Source: Prolixibacteraceae bacterium
Lineage (GTDB): Bacteria; Bacteroidota; Bacteroidia; Bacteroidales; Prolixibacteraceae
Length of the DNA stretch: 12,258 bases
Assembly: GCA_016930735.1 (NCBI GenBank)
Contig: JAFGGF010000288.1
Location: forward strand, 1-12,258
Direction of reading: 5' to 3'
Shown here: positions 1-6,294 of the stretch, piece by piece
Layout of the letters: each line of letters begins with the position of its first letter
Numbering within the stretch: position 1 is the first letter of the stretch
Made by a program: the position numbers and the translations under genes
The notes under the pieces: model-generated
Database searches by the model: none
What the model was told of the DNA's origin: nothing
Seen by the model: the letters and a program-made list of their open reading frames with translations, nothing else

Positions 1-254
1 ATCTCATGAAATTTCTTTTTGTAAAAATTAAATTTGGAATGCAGCCTTTTACAAAAAATTTTCTAAGTGTCGTACTAGTATTTGGAGTTTCGTGGGGATT
101 GTCCGTTCTGGTTCCTAAGCTATATTTAATACCTGATATTCTTTTAAGAAGTGCTGTGTTTACAGTTGTCTATCTTTTACTCATCTATATATTAAGAACC
201 TCAGAAGACGTTGAGAGCTTAATTAATAGATTTCTAAATAGAAGAATGAACTAA
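1..254 (+). CDS. C-terminal fragment of a probable Wzx-type polysaccharide flippase (5' end outside window)
   Basis: The reading frame is open to the left edge (a Leu codon precedes the first ATG at 6), so this is the tail of a longer protein, stopping at TAA 252-254. About 82 residues are visible. A basic/aromatic stretch (KFGMQPF) is followed by two hydrophobic segments at roughly residues 20-38 and 48-64, counted from the ATG at 6, and then by a polar tail (SEDVESLINRFLNRR). A final pair of membrane helices with a short charged cytosolic tail is typical of Bacteroidota lipopolysaccharide flippases of the MATE/MVF-like polysaccharide transporter type, which move undecaprenyl-linked repeat units across the inner membrane. 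Its place at the edge of a sugar-nucleotide and glycosyltransferase locus supports this. It could be another multi-pass glycan protein, such as a polymerase, because no catalytic motif lies in this part. The gene converges with the methyltransferase at 264. Confidence 0.55.
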   Translation, partial: LMKFLFVKIKFGMQPFTKNFLSVVLVFGVSWGLSVLVPKLYLIPDILLRSAVFTVVYLLLIYILRTSEDVESLINRFLNRRMN

Positions 255-261
255 TTACTTA

Positions 262-283
262 CACTATTTTCGTTTGAATAGTG
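262..283. terminator. Hairpin between convergent genes, possible bidirectional terminator
   Basis: CACTATT at 262-268 pairs perfectly with AATAGTG at 277-283 across an 8-base loop, with a possible extra T-G pair at 269/276. It sits between the stop of the flippase-like gene (254) and the stop of the convergent methyltransferase (264-266), and overlaps the latter stop. No clear T-tract follows on either strand, so intrinsic termination is uncertain. The stem may only slow or protect the two 3' ends. Confidence 0.3.
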
Positions 284-1019
284 CAAATAACCAATATTCT
301 CTTTTTGTCCCGATTAGTCTGTTTGTCAGGTTACATGCTTTGGAGATCAGGTTTCCCTTTTCTTTTGGGAAGTGATTATTGTTGCAATTGGGACATATAA
401 CGTTTGACTGCACATCAAACCACCTGTCAGCAATATTATTTTTTATTGATAACAGAAGTGGATTGTAATATCTTTTTTTTAAGCCATGGACTCCAGATTT
501 GATAATGTTAAAATCACTTTTAAAGAAGTTATTTAAATCCTCCAGTTTAAAAGAATGCATGTGTCCAAATGGATGAAAGACATATCCACATTTTCTGCAT
601 TTTACATAACTCGTAGCAAGATGTTCATGGTTTGGCACGGTGATAAAAATGTATTGTTTTGTAATCCGTTTAAATTCCTCAATGGCTTTAGAAAGAACCT
701 CATCTGGCAAATGTTCCAGCATCTCACTTGAAAAAACCATGTCGAAACTTTCATTAGCAACAGGTATAGAATCGCACGAGCACATAATCTTTTTCCCTTT
801 AACATAGGATAATGCAATATCCGAAAGGTCAGCACCGGTTACATCATATTCCTCGTTAAGGCTATTGGTTATTATTCCATTTCCACACCCAACATCAAGA
901 ATGCTCTTTACTTCTTTTGGGATATAGTTCTTAATAGTGATAGCTTTGTTTTTTATAATATCAGCGGGGTCATAATTTTCCCAAATTTCTTTTCTGTTTA
1001 GATTTACAACTTTATTCAT
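264..1019 (-). CDS. Class I SAM-dependent methyltransferase with two CxxC pairs
   Basis: A 251-residue protein with a Rossmann-type methyltransferase fold. Motif I is LDVGCGNG at residues 41-48. The acidic residue expected to hold the SAM ribose is D64 in TGADLS. A post-III segment, SSEMLEHLPDE, spans about 97-107, as in Methyltransf_11-type enzymes. After the core come two cysteine pairs, C141-x2-C144 (followed by a His-rich FHPFGHMHSF) and C209-x2-C212, which together could bind one zinc ion. In this locus a role in O-methylating or capping a glycan is plausible, but the substrate cannot be read from the sequence. The gene lies on the minus strand between a flippase-like fragment (convergent) and a glycosyltransferase (divergent, 256 bp away). 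The ATG at 1019 places motif I at the usual distance from the N-terminus. Confidence 0.8.
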   Translation of the reverse strand: MNKVVNLNRKEIWENYDPADIIKNKAITIKNYIPKEVKSILDVGCGNGIITNSLNEEYDVTGADLSDIALSYVKGKKIMCSCDSIPVANESFDMVFSSEMLEHLPDEVLSKAIEEFKRITKQYIFITVPNHEHLATSYVKCRKCGYVFHPFGHMHSFKLEDLNNFFKSDFNIIKSGVHGLKKRYYNPLLLSIKNNIADRWFDVQSNVICPNCNNNHFPKEKGNLISKACNLTNRLIGTKREYWLFALFKRK

Positions 1020-1275
1020 CTTAAAGATTTTTTATGTTTCTACTAACGAGTTACCTACAAAAAGGTATTAAAGTTGTTTTAATTATTAAATATTATATAA
1101 AGTTCCATATATCTTTAAAACCTTAAAATCGTAAAGAATGTTTCATGTATTTTGATAATGTATTTTCGATTCAAATATATTACTTTGAATAAAAAGACCA
1201 TAATAATTTGTTCAAACAATAATAGTCAAATTATATGAGTCCTGGTTTTGTTCTTAATCAATAATTGTAAAACAA
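1020..1275. promoter_or_regulatory. Divergent AT-rich intergenic region with a 7-bp dyad
   Basis: This 256-bp gap separates the methyltransferase (-) from a glycosyltransferase (+) and should hold both promoters. An inverted repeat, ATTCAAA at 1169-1175 and TTTGAAT at 1184-1190 with an 8-base spacer, contains a TATATTTG on the minus strand (1179 to 1172) that fits the Bacteroidota -7 consensus TAnnTTTG. On the plus strand it contains a one-mismatch version, TTACTTTG (1180-1187). I found no well-spaced -33 TTTG for either direction. I see no coding sequence or RNA gene in this stretch. Confidence 0.35.
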
Positions 1276-2325
1276 ATGAAAGTAGTTTATATCAGTTATA
1301 AAGATTTTTCAGATTTGTCAAGTGGATCAAAAGTACGTCCATTTAAGATTTACAAGGCTTTCTTGGAACAAGGGAACGATGTTATTTTAATTAATGGTAA
1401 AACAAATCAGAGGCTTAAATTGTTTTCTACTTTTCTTAAAAGTAATGCACTTAGAGATGTTGATTACTGTTATATTGAACCGTCAACATATCCTGCAAAT
1501 CCACTGGATTATATAATGTTTGTATATTTTAAGTTGAGAAAAATTCCAATTGGGTATTTTTACAGAGATATGTATTATGGATTTCCTGAATTATTTGAAG
1601 TCGGGAGTATTAAGGGAAAGATCTTGATATTTAGATACAAAACTGATATAATATTATTCAAAAGATTATTTAAAGTTGTTTTTTTTCCTTCGCTTCTTAT
1701 GGCGGATAATTTTAACTTCAAAATCAAAGTCTCTTTACCGCCAGCAGGTGAAATTGAGTTCGATCAAGTGAATAATAAATTAAATAAATCGATTGTCTAT
1801 GTTGGTGGGATAAACAAAATTCTAGGGTCTAAAATGTTGCTAGAGGCAATGGATATTGTAAATTATAAACATTTGAGAATTAAGTTAAATTTGATATGTA
1901 GGAAAGAGGATTTGGTGAATATTGAAGAATATAAACATAAAAAATGGTTGAACGTTTTACATCTTAGCGGAGAGGATTTAAAAGAAATATACTACAAATC
2001 AGACTTTGCTGTTATCCCGAGACGAAGAAATCCATATTTTGATTTTTCAATGCCTGTCAAACTCTTTGAATATATGTCGTTTGGCATGCCTATAGTCGCA
2101 ACAGGTTGTACAGAAATGGCAAAATTTATTGAAAGTAATAGTATAGGTATTATTGTAGAAGATAATGCAGCAAGTTTAGCAAAGGGGATACTATATTTAT
2201 ACGACAATCCTTCGGAAATTATTAATTTTCAGGAGAATATAAAGTCATCTTTGATAAGTGAAAATTTATGGGTACATAGAGTCCAAAAAATAGAAAAAAG
2301 TTTATTAGCTAATAGTAATAAGTAG
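1276..2325 (+). CDS. GT4-like (GT-B fold) glycosyltransferase
   Basis: A 349-residue glycosyltransferase, probably family GT4 or a relative. The N-terminal half begins MKVVYISYKDF, followed by an early GSKVRPFKIYKAF helix, as in GT-B enzymes. The C-terminal domain starts near YVGGI (175-179) and carries the nucleotide-sugar-binding segment MPVKLFEYMSFGMPIVAT at 259-276. E265 is in the position of the second glutamate of the classical E-x7-E motif. The first glutamate is absent (F257), which is usual for the 'KxFEYM' subgroup. There is no signal peptide or membrane segment, so it likely works at the cytosolic face of the inner membrane on a lipid-linked acceptor. Donor and acceptor cannot be told. 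The gene is strikingly AT-rich, suggesting recent acquisition or relaxed composition. It converges with the next glycosyltransferase, 29 bp separating the two stops. Confidence 0.82.
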   Translation: MKVVYISYKDFSDLSSGSKVRPFKIYKAFLEQGNDVILINGKTNQRLKLFSTFLKSNALRDVDYCYIEPSTYPANPLDYIMFVYFKLRKIPIGYFYRDMYYGFPELFEVGSIKGKILIFRYKTDIILFKRLFKVVFFPSLLMADNFNFKIKVSLPPAGEIEFDQVNNKLNKSIVYVGGINKILGSKMLLEAMDIVNYKHLRIKLNLICRKEDLVNIEEYKHKKWLNVLHLSGEDLKEIYYKSDFAVIPRRRNPYFDFSMPVKLFEYMSFGMPIVATGCTEMAKFIESNSIGIIVEDNAASLAKGILYLYDNPSEIINFQENIKSSLISENLWVHRVQKIEKSLLANSNK

Positions 2326-2354
2326 ATTCATTGTAGTTAATGAGATAGTGCTAA

Positions 2355-3356
2355 TTATGAATTGTTAATAACCTCTAATAGCTTTTCCTTTCTTACATTT
2401 TTATGAAATATGGTATTTATTCTTGCCACGCTACCCTCTTCGGGTATTAATTCACCATCCATTATCCTTACAATGGTTTTTGCTATTAAATCAGGATCTC
2501 TTGCTATTATTAAACCTACATTATTAATTATTTCGGTTAATCCCCCAACATTTGTCACAATTGGAATACATCCAAAATACATGGCTTCTGCTAAAGCAAC
2601 ACCAAAAGATTCTGAACGAGACAGTTGGCAATATATCTTTGCTCTTTGGTAATGCCTGATAAGTTCAGAATGAGAAATCTTATTTTTAATCGTTAAGTTC
2701 TCGGGTGGATTCTTTAGCAAATGCTCTAGTTTCTCCGAGTTTAATCCAATAATGAGAAACTTATATTGTGGAAGTTTCCTGGCTACTTCAATGAAAGTAT
2801 CGATTCCCTTAATACAAAATGTCCGCTCTTTTTGGATAATACCAACTGTGAGAATTAAGTCATCTTTTTCGACGTCTTTCCCTTTATTATTATTCAATGT
2901 AACACAATTATATATTAATGTGGTATTATCCAGCTTTGTAATCCATTTAACTTTTCTTTGAACATACTTTGAAACCGCAAGATTCTGAGTACAATTTTTC
3001 ATTGAAAAAAATGCAACAAAACTGCGGATTTTTGATATAAAAACGCCGTAGTTCAATTCAGGTATTCTGGCTATATCATAACCACCAATTACCACAAACG
3101 ATTTTTTCCTAAAAATTCTGGAGAATAGAACAGGAAGAAATGAGTGGTAATCAGCGAACCAAATAAAAAAACCATCGTATTTCCAACCATTTAAAACCAA
3201 AAAGAAGAATTGATTAAGAAACTGAAATGCATTCTTTTTCAATCCCTTTACAGGTTTGTATTTGTACTTATCCACGTTGAATTTTGACGATAATATCTCG
3301 TAATCTGTCCTTACAAAAGGGGAATAATTAGTATATATGAATAAAATATTTTTCAT
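2355..3356 (-). CDS. GT4 family glycosyltransferase
   Basis: A family-4 glycosyltransferase with GT-B fold, 333 residues from the chosen start. Numbered from the longer possible start (ATG at 3413), it shows GGYD at 110-113, the C-terminal domain opening ILTVGII (187-193) then KGIDTFIEVA, and a complete E-x7-E motif, E268 to E276, in SESFGVALAEAMYFGCIPIV. NVGGLTEI with E294 follows. This is the retaining GT4 signature, so a retaining transfer from a nucleotide sugar is expected; the sugar is unknown. I chose the ATG at 3356 because KNILFIYTNYSPF is a normal GT4 first strand, and because the 19 extra N-terminal codons would lie across a -7-like element at 3371-3378. The gene is AT-rich, divergent from wbpI and convergent with the preceding glycosyltransferase. 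Confidence 0.85.
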   Translation of the reverse strand: MKNILFIYTNYSPFVRTDYEILSSKFNVDKYKYKPVKGLKKNAFQFLNQFFFLVLNGWKYDGFFIWFADYHSFLPVLFSRIFRKKSFVVIGGYDIARIPELNYGVFISKIRSFVAFFSMKNCTQNLAVSKYVQRKVKWITKLDNTTLIYNCVTLNNNKGKDVEKDDLILTVGIIQKERTFCIKGIDTFIEVARKLPQYKFLIIGLNSEKLEHLLKNPPENLTIKNKISHSELIRHYQRAKIYCQLSRSESFGVALAEAMYFGCIPIVTNVGGLTEIINNVGLIIARDPDLIAKTIVRIMDGELIPEEGSVARINTIFHKNVRKEKLLEVINNS

Positions 3357-3370
3357 GCCTGTTTCAAATT

Positions 3371-3387
3371 CAAAAATAGTATTTTTG
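3371..3387. promoter_or_regulatory. Perfect palindrome made of two back-to-back -7-like boxes
   Basis: CAAAAATAGTATTTTTG is an 8-bp inverted repeat around one central base. Each arm reads TATTTTTG outward and matches the Bacteroidota -7 consensus TAnnTTTG: plus strand 3380-3387 and minus strand 3378-3371. It lies between the minus-strand glycosyltransferase (ATG 3356) and wbpI (ATG 3416), so each box would give a short leader, roughly 8 and 22 nt. A TTTA at 3404-3401 on the minus strand is a possible -33 at 22-bp spacing. No good plus-strand -33 is seen. It may be a paired divergent promoter, an operator, or both. Confidence 0.4.
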
Positions 3388-3415
3388 ACCGTCTTTAGAA
3401 TAAAGTATTGCATTT

Positions 3416-4492
3416 ATGCCAAAAATTCTCACAATCGTAGGCGCCCGTCCTCAATTTGTTAAAGCTGCTGCCTTAAGCCGGGCTTTAAAAAAATACAAAT
3501 TAAAAGAAGTGCTGGTACACACCGGCCAACATTTCGACGAAAACATGGCCGAAATTTTTTTCCGGCAAATGGAAATTCCTGAACCGAAATACAACCTGGG
3601 AATCAACTCACTGTCTCATGGAGCCATGACCGGCCGGATGCTTGAGGAGATTGAAAAAGTACTGTTGGTGGAAAAACCTTCGGTGGTAGTGGTTTTTGGA
3701 GATACCAACTCCACTTTGGCTGGTGCTCTTGCCGCAAGCAAACTGCACATACCGGTAGCACATGTTGAAGCTGGCCTGCGCAGTTTTAACATGAAAATGC
3801 CGGAAGAAATTAACCGTATTTTAACCGACCGTATTTCAAATTACTTGTTCTGTCCTACCGAGACGGCAGTGAAAAACCTCCGACGGGAAGGTTTTGATAA
3901 TTTCAAGGTAACCATTGAGAATACCGGAGATGTAATGTATGACGTAGCGCTTTATTACAGTCAAGTTTCATCCACACGTTCTGTTTTTGCAGAGAAAATG
4001 AAAGAAAAAAACCGGCCGTTGGTTTTGGCAACTCTCCACCGGCAGGAAAACACGGATAACCTTTCGCGACTGAAGTCAATTATTGAAGCCCTGAATGAAT
4101 TGGCGGTTGAGTTCAACATTGTGTTGCCACTCCATCCGCGGACAAAAAAAATTCTTGACAAAGAAAATATTGCACTTACATTCGATACTGTTGGGCCCGT
4201 GGGGTATTTTGATATGATTGAACTTTTAAAACATTGTTCTTTTGTAATTACCGACAGCGGGGGATTGCAAAAAGAGGCGTTCTTTTTTGAAAAACAGTGT
4301 TTGGTTACGCGCGATGAAACCGAATGGACAGAACTGGTCGATCCCGGTTTCAATTTTTTGGTGGGGGCAAACAAGGAACATATTCTGCAAAAGGCAAACG
4401 AAGTAAAAAATTGCAAAATGGATTTCCGTGAAAAGCCGTATGGAAAAGGAAATGCTGCTGAAATAATAGCATTATCGTTAAAGGAATTGTGA
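3416..4492 (+). CDS. wbpI: UDP-GlcNAc3NAcA 2-epimerase (WbpI-like, WecB family)
   Basis: A non-hydrolysing UDP-sugar 2-epimerase of 358 residues, the usual length. The N-terminus VGARPQFVKAA (8-18) is the WbpI/WbjD form; WecB/MnaA enzymes usually have GTRPE at this place. Residues corresponding to the catalytic and binding residues of WecB/MnaA are D96 in GDTNST (95-100), E118 in HVEAGLR, E131 in PEEINR and H208 in HRQEN. PLHPRT (238-243) and TDSGGLQKEA (279-288), the UDP-binding region, are also present. Known WbpI enzymes turn UDP-GlcNAc3NAcA into UDP-ManNAc3NAcA, the last step of the pathway whose other four enzymes follow directly. A plain UDP-GlcNAc 2-epimerase role (giving UDP-ManNAc) is the alternative, made less likely by the neighbours. 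The gene is visibly richer in G+C than those to its left. It is followed by an 87-bp gap before wbpE. Confidence 0.87.
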   Translation: MPKILTIVGARPQFVKAAALSRALKKYKLKEVLVHTGQHFDENMAEIFFRQMEIPEPKYNLGINSLSHGAMTGRMLEEIEKVLLVEKPSVVVVFGDTNSTLAGALAASKLHIPVAHVEAGLRSFNMKMPEEINRILTDRISNYLFCPTETAVKNLRREGFDNFKVTIENTGDVMYDVALYYSQVSSTRSVFAEKMKEKNRPLVLATLHRQENTDNLSRLKSIIEALNELAVEFNIVLPLHPRTKKILDKENIALTFDTVGPVGYFDMIELLKHCSFVITDSGGLQKEAFFFEKQCLVTRDETEWTELVDPGFNFLVGANKEHILQKANEVKNCKMDFREKPYGKGNAAEIIALSLKEL

Positions 4493-4522
4493 ATGAATGG
4501 TGAAAGAAAGTAAAGGAAAATG

Positions 4523-4557
4523 TATTTTTGTGGATAAAATTTCCTGTGCCCTGGCAC
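4523..4557 (+). promoter_or_regulatory. wbpI-wbpE gap: -7-like box and short inverted repeat
   Basis: The 87-bp gap is the only real break in the five-gene run. TATTTTTG at 4523-4530 matches the TAnnTTTG -7 consensus and would give a leader of about 43 nt before wbpE, but no -33 TTTG is seen at the right distance. GTGCC (4546-4550) and GGCAC (4553-4557) form a 5-bp inverted repeat with a 2-base centre, G+C-rich within AT-rich surroundings. A secondary promoter or an RNA-processing stem is possible; both are weakly supported. Confidence 0.22.
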
Positions 4558-4579
4558 CATTGCTGAAAAAAATATTATT

Positions 4580-5719
4580 ATGAATACTATACACATGTGC
4601 GACACCTACGGGCAGTACCTTAATATGAAAGAGGAAATTGATGCTGCTATGCAGGAAGTAATAAAGTCCACACATTTCATCAAAAGTGGAAAAGTGCTTG
4701 AATTTGAAGAGGAACTCTCCGAATATGTCAACTCCAATGTTATTTGCTGTGGTAATGGTACTGATGCACTTCAAATAGCATTTATGGCACTCGGATTAAA
4801 ACCAGGAGCTGAAGTGATAACAACTCCGTTTACTTTTATCGCTACAGCTGAAGTATTGGCTTTACTCGATCTGAAACCGGTTTTTGTTGATGTTTCATCC
4901 GATACTTTTAATTTAGATGTTACAAAAGTGAAACAGGCCATTACAGAAAAAACAAAAGTTGTTTTGCCTGTTCATTTGTATGGACAGTGCACAAACTTGG
5001 AACCCCTTTTAAATATTGTTGAAGAATATAACCTTTTTTTGGTTGAAGATGCTGCACAAGCCCTGGGAACAGAATACATTTTCAAGGAAGGAATGCAAAA
5101 GAGTGCCGGTACTATAGGACATGTTGGTTGTACTTCTTTTTTCCCTTCGAAGAATCTGGGTGCTTTTGGCGATGGTGGTGCTGTTTTTACCGGTGATGAA
5201 AAACTAGCTGAAATAATTCGGTCGATTGCCAATCATGGAATGAAGCAAAAATACCAGTATGAAAGAATTGGTGTAAATTCACGTCTCGACAGTATTCAGG
5301 CAGCTGTATTGGCTGTAAAACTAAAATATTTTGACAGACATATCAAAGCAAGGCAATTTGCAGCAGCCTGGTATGATGAACATTTCAAGAATATAGAAGG
5401 TATTAAGATCCCAGAAAGAGTTAGTTACAGCACGCATTCTTTTCATCAATACACTATTCAAATATCGAGGAGAAATGAATTACAGCAATTTCTAAAGGAT
5501 AATGGCATTCCTTCCATGGTTTACTATCCTAAACCCATTCATTTACAGAATGCATACAATTATTTAGGTTATAAAAAAGGAGACTTCCCGGTAAGCGAAA
5601 AACTGTCCGAAACGGTGTTGTCTTTGCCCATGCATACAGAATTGACCGAGGAACAGTTAGCATATATTACTAAAACAATAAAAGGTTTTTTTCAAAATAA
5701 AACCGGAAATTTACGTTGA
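4580..5719 (+). CDS. wbpE: UDP-3-keto-GlcNAcA aminotransferase (WbpE-like, DegT/DnrJ/EryC1/StrS family)
   Basis: A PLP-dependent sugar aminotransferase of 379 residues. The cofactor-binding elements are clear: GNGTDAL at 58-64 (phosphate contact), VEDAAQALG at 155-163 with D157 facing the pyridine nitrogen, and SKNLG at 190-194 with K191 as the Schiff-base lysine, followed by GDGG. GVNSRLDSIQAA (231-242) and the C-terminal PSMVYYPKPIHLQ (311-323) are typical of the family. In the WbpE/WlbC branch the enzyme transfers the amino group of glutamate to the 3-keto sugar made by WbpB. The resulting 2-oxoglutarate is then used by WbpB to reoxidise NADH. Start at 4580 fits the family N-terminus (IHMCDTYGQY). 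Its stop is only 8 bp before the wbpD ATG. As with all DegT enzymes, sequence alone gives the sugar with less certainty than the fold; the neighbours decide it here. Confidence 0.9.
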   Translation: MNTIHMCDTYGQYLNMKEEIDAAMQEVIKSTHFIKSGKVLEFEEELSEYVNSNVICCGNGTDALQIAFMALGLKPGAEVITTPFTFIATAEVLALLDLKPVFVDVSSDTFNLDVTKVKQAITEKTKVVLPVHLYGQCTNLEPLLNIVEEYNLFLVEDAAQALGTEYIFKEGMQKSAGTIGHVGCTSFFPSKNLGAFGDGGAVFTGDEKLAEIIRSIANHGMKQKYQYERIGVNSRLDSIQAAVLAVKLKYFDRHIKARQFAAAWYDEHFKNIEGIKIPERVSYSTHSFHQYTIQISRRNELQQFLKDNGIPSMVYYPKPIHLQNAYNYLGYKKGDFPVSEKLSETVLSLPMHTELTEEQLAYITKTIKGFFQNKTGNLR

Positions 5720-5727
5720 TAACAAAA

Positions 5728-6294
5728 ATGGAAAAGTCATTCATACACGAGTCTGCAATAGTTGATTCAGGGGCTCAAATTGGGGAAAATACCAGAATAT
5801 GGCATTTTAGTCACATAATGGGGTCGGCAAAAATAGGGGAAAGTTGTGTGCTGGGGCAAAATGTTTTTGTTGGGAACAATGTTGTTTTGGGCAATAACGT
5901 GAAAGTGCAGAACAATGTGTCGGTTTACGAAGGAGTTATTTGTGAAGATGATGTTTTTCTTGGGCCATCCATGGTTTTTACTAATGTAATTAATCCGCGC
6001 AGTGCAGTAAACCGGAAAAATGAGTTCAAAACCACTCTGGTAAAAAAAGGCGTTACCATTGGTGCAAACGCTACGATTGTTTGTGGAGTCATGTTGGGAG
6101 AATACTGTTTTATAGGTGCTGGTGCAGTAATAACTAAAAATGTTAAACCTTATGCCCTCATGGTTGGAGTGCCTGCCCGTCAGAAGGGGTGGGTAAGTAG
6201 GGCTGGTGCCATTTTAAAAGAAGATTTAATTTGTCCAGAGACAGGTGAAGAATATGAAATTATCAATGATTTTTTAAAAATAAAAGCAAAATGA
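5728..6294 (+). CDS. wbpD: UDP-GlcNAc3NA N-acetyltransferase (WbpD/WlbB-like)
   Basis: A left-handed beta-helix acetyltransferase of 188 residues, close to known WbpD/WlbB size. Hexapeptide-repeat coils run from about residue 8 (HESAIVDSGAQIGENTRIWH) through FVGNNVVLGNNVKVQNNVSV to CFIGAGAVITKNV. Family-specific stretches are GPSMVFTNVINPRS (79-92), TLVKKGVTIGANATIVCGV (103-121) and YALMVGVPARQKGW (142-155). The C-terminus has the CPETGEEY segment also seen in this family. It acetylates the C3 amine of UDP-GlcNAc3NA-uronate using acetyl-CoA, as a cytosolic trimer in characterised members. I start at ATG 5728 (MEKSFIHESA). A TTG at 5716 would overlap the wbpE stop and add four residues. The stop codon overlaps the wbpA start as ATGA at 6291-6294, suggesting translational coupling. 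Confidence 0.92.
   Translation: MEKSFIHESAIVDSGAQIGENTRIWHFSHIMGSAKIGESCVLGQNVFVGNNVVLGNNVKVQNNVSVYEGVICEDDVFLGPSMVFTNVINPRSAVNRKNEFKTTLVKKGVTIGANATIVCGVMLGEYCFIGAGAVITKNVKPYALMVGVPARQKGWVSRAGAILKEDLICPETGEEYEIINDFLKIKAK

Noticed and set aside
1208..1219. TTGTT-CA-AACAA short inverted repeat before the glycosyltransferase at 1276
   Set aside because: Five-bp arms in very AT-rich DNA are expected by chance, and no other signal coincides.
2326..2354. Possible terminator between the two convergent glycosyltransferases
   Set aside because: Only a 4-bp stem (CATT/AATG) could be drawn, with no T-tract; not enough to call.
3961..4605. 214-codon open frame on the minus strand, antisense to wbpI
   Set aside because: It lies over a gene with clear family motifs, has low-complexity Phe/Ser-rich translation and matches no family I recognise; a shadow frame.
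5716..5727. TTG start for wbpD
   Set aside because: It adds only four residues and overlaps the wbpE stop; ATG at 5728 fits the family N-terminus better.
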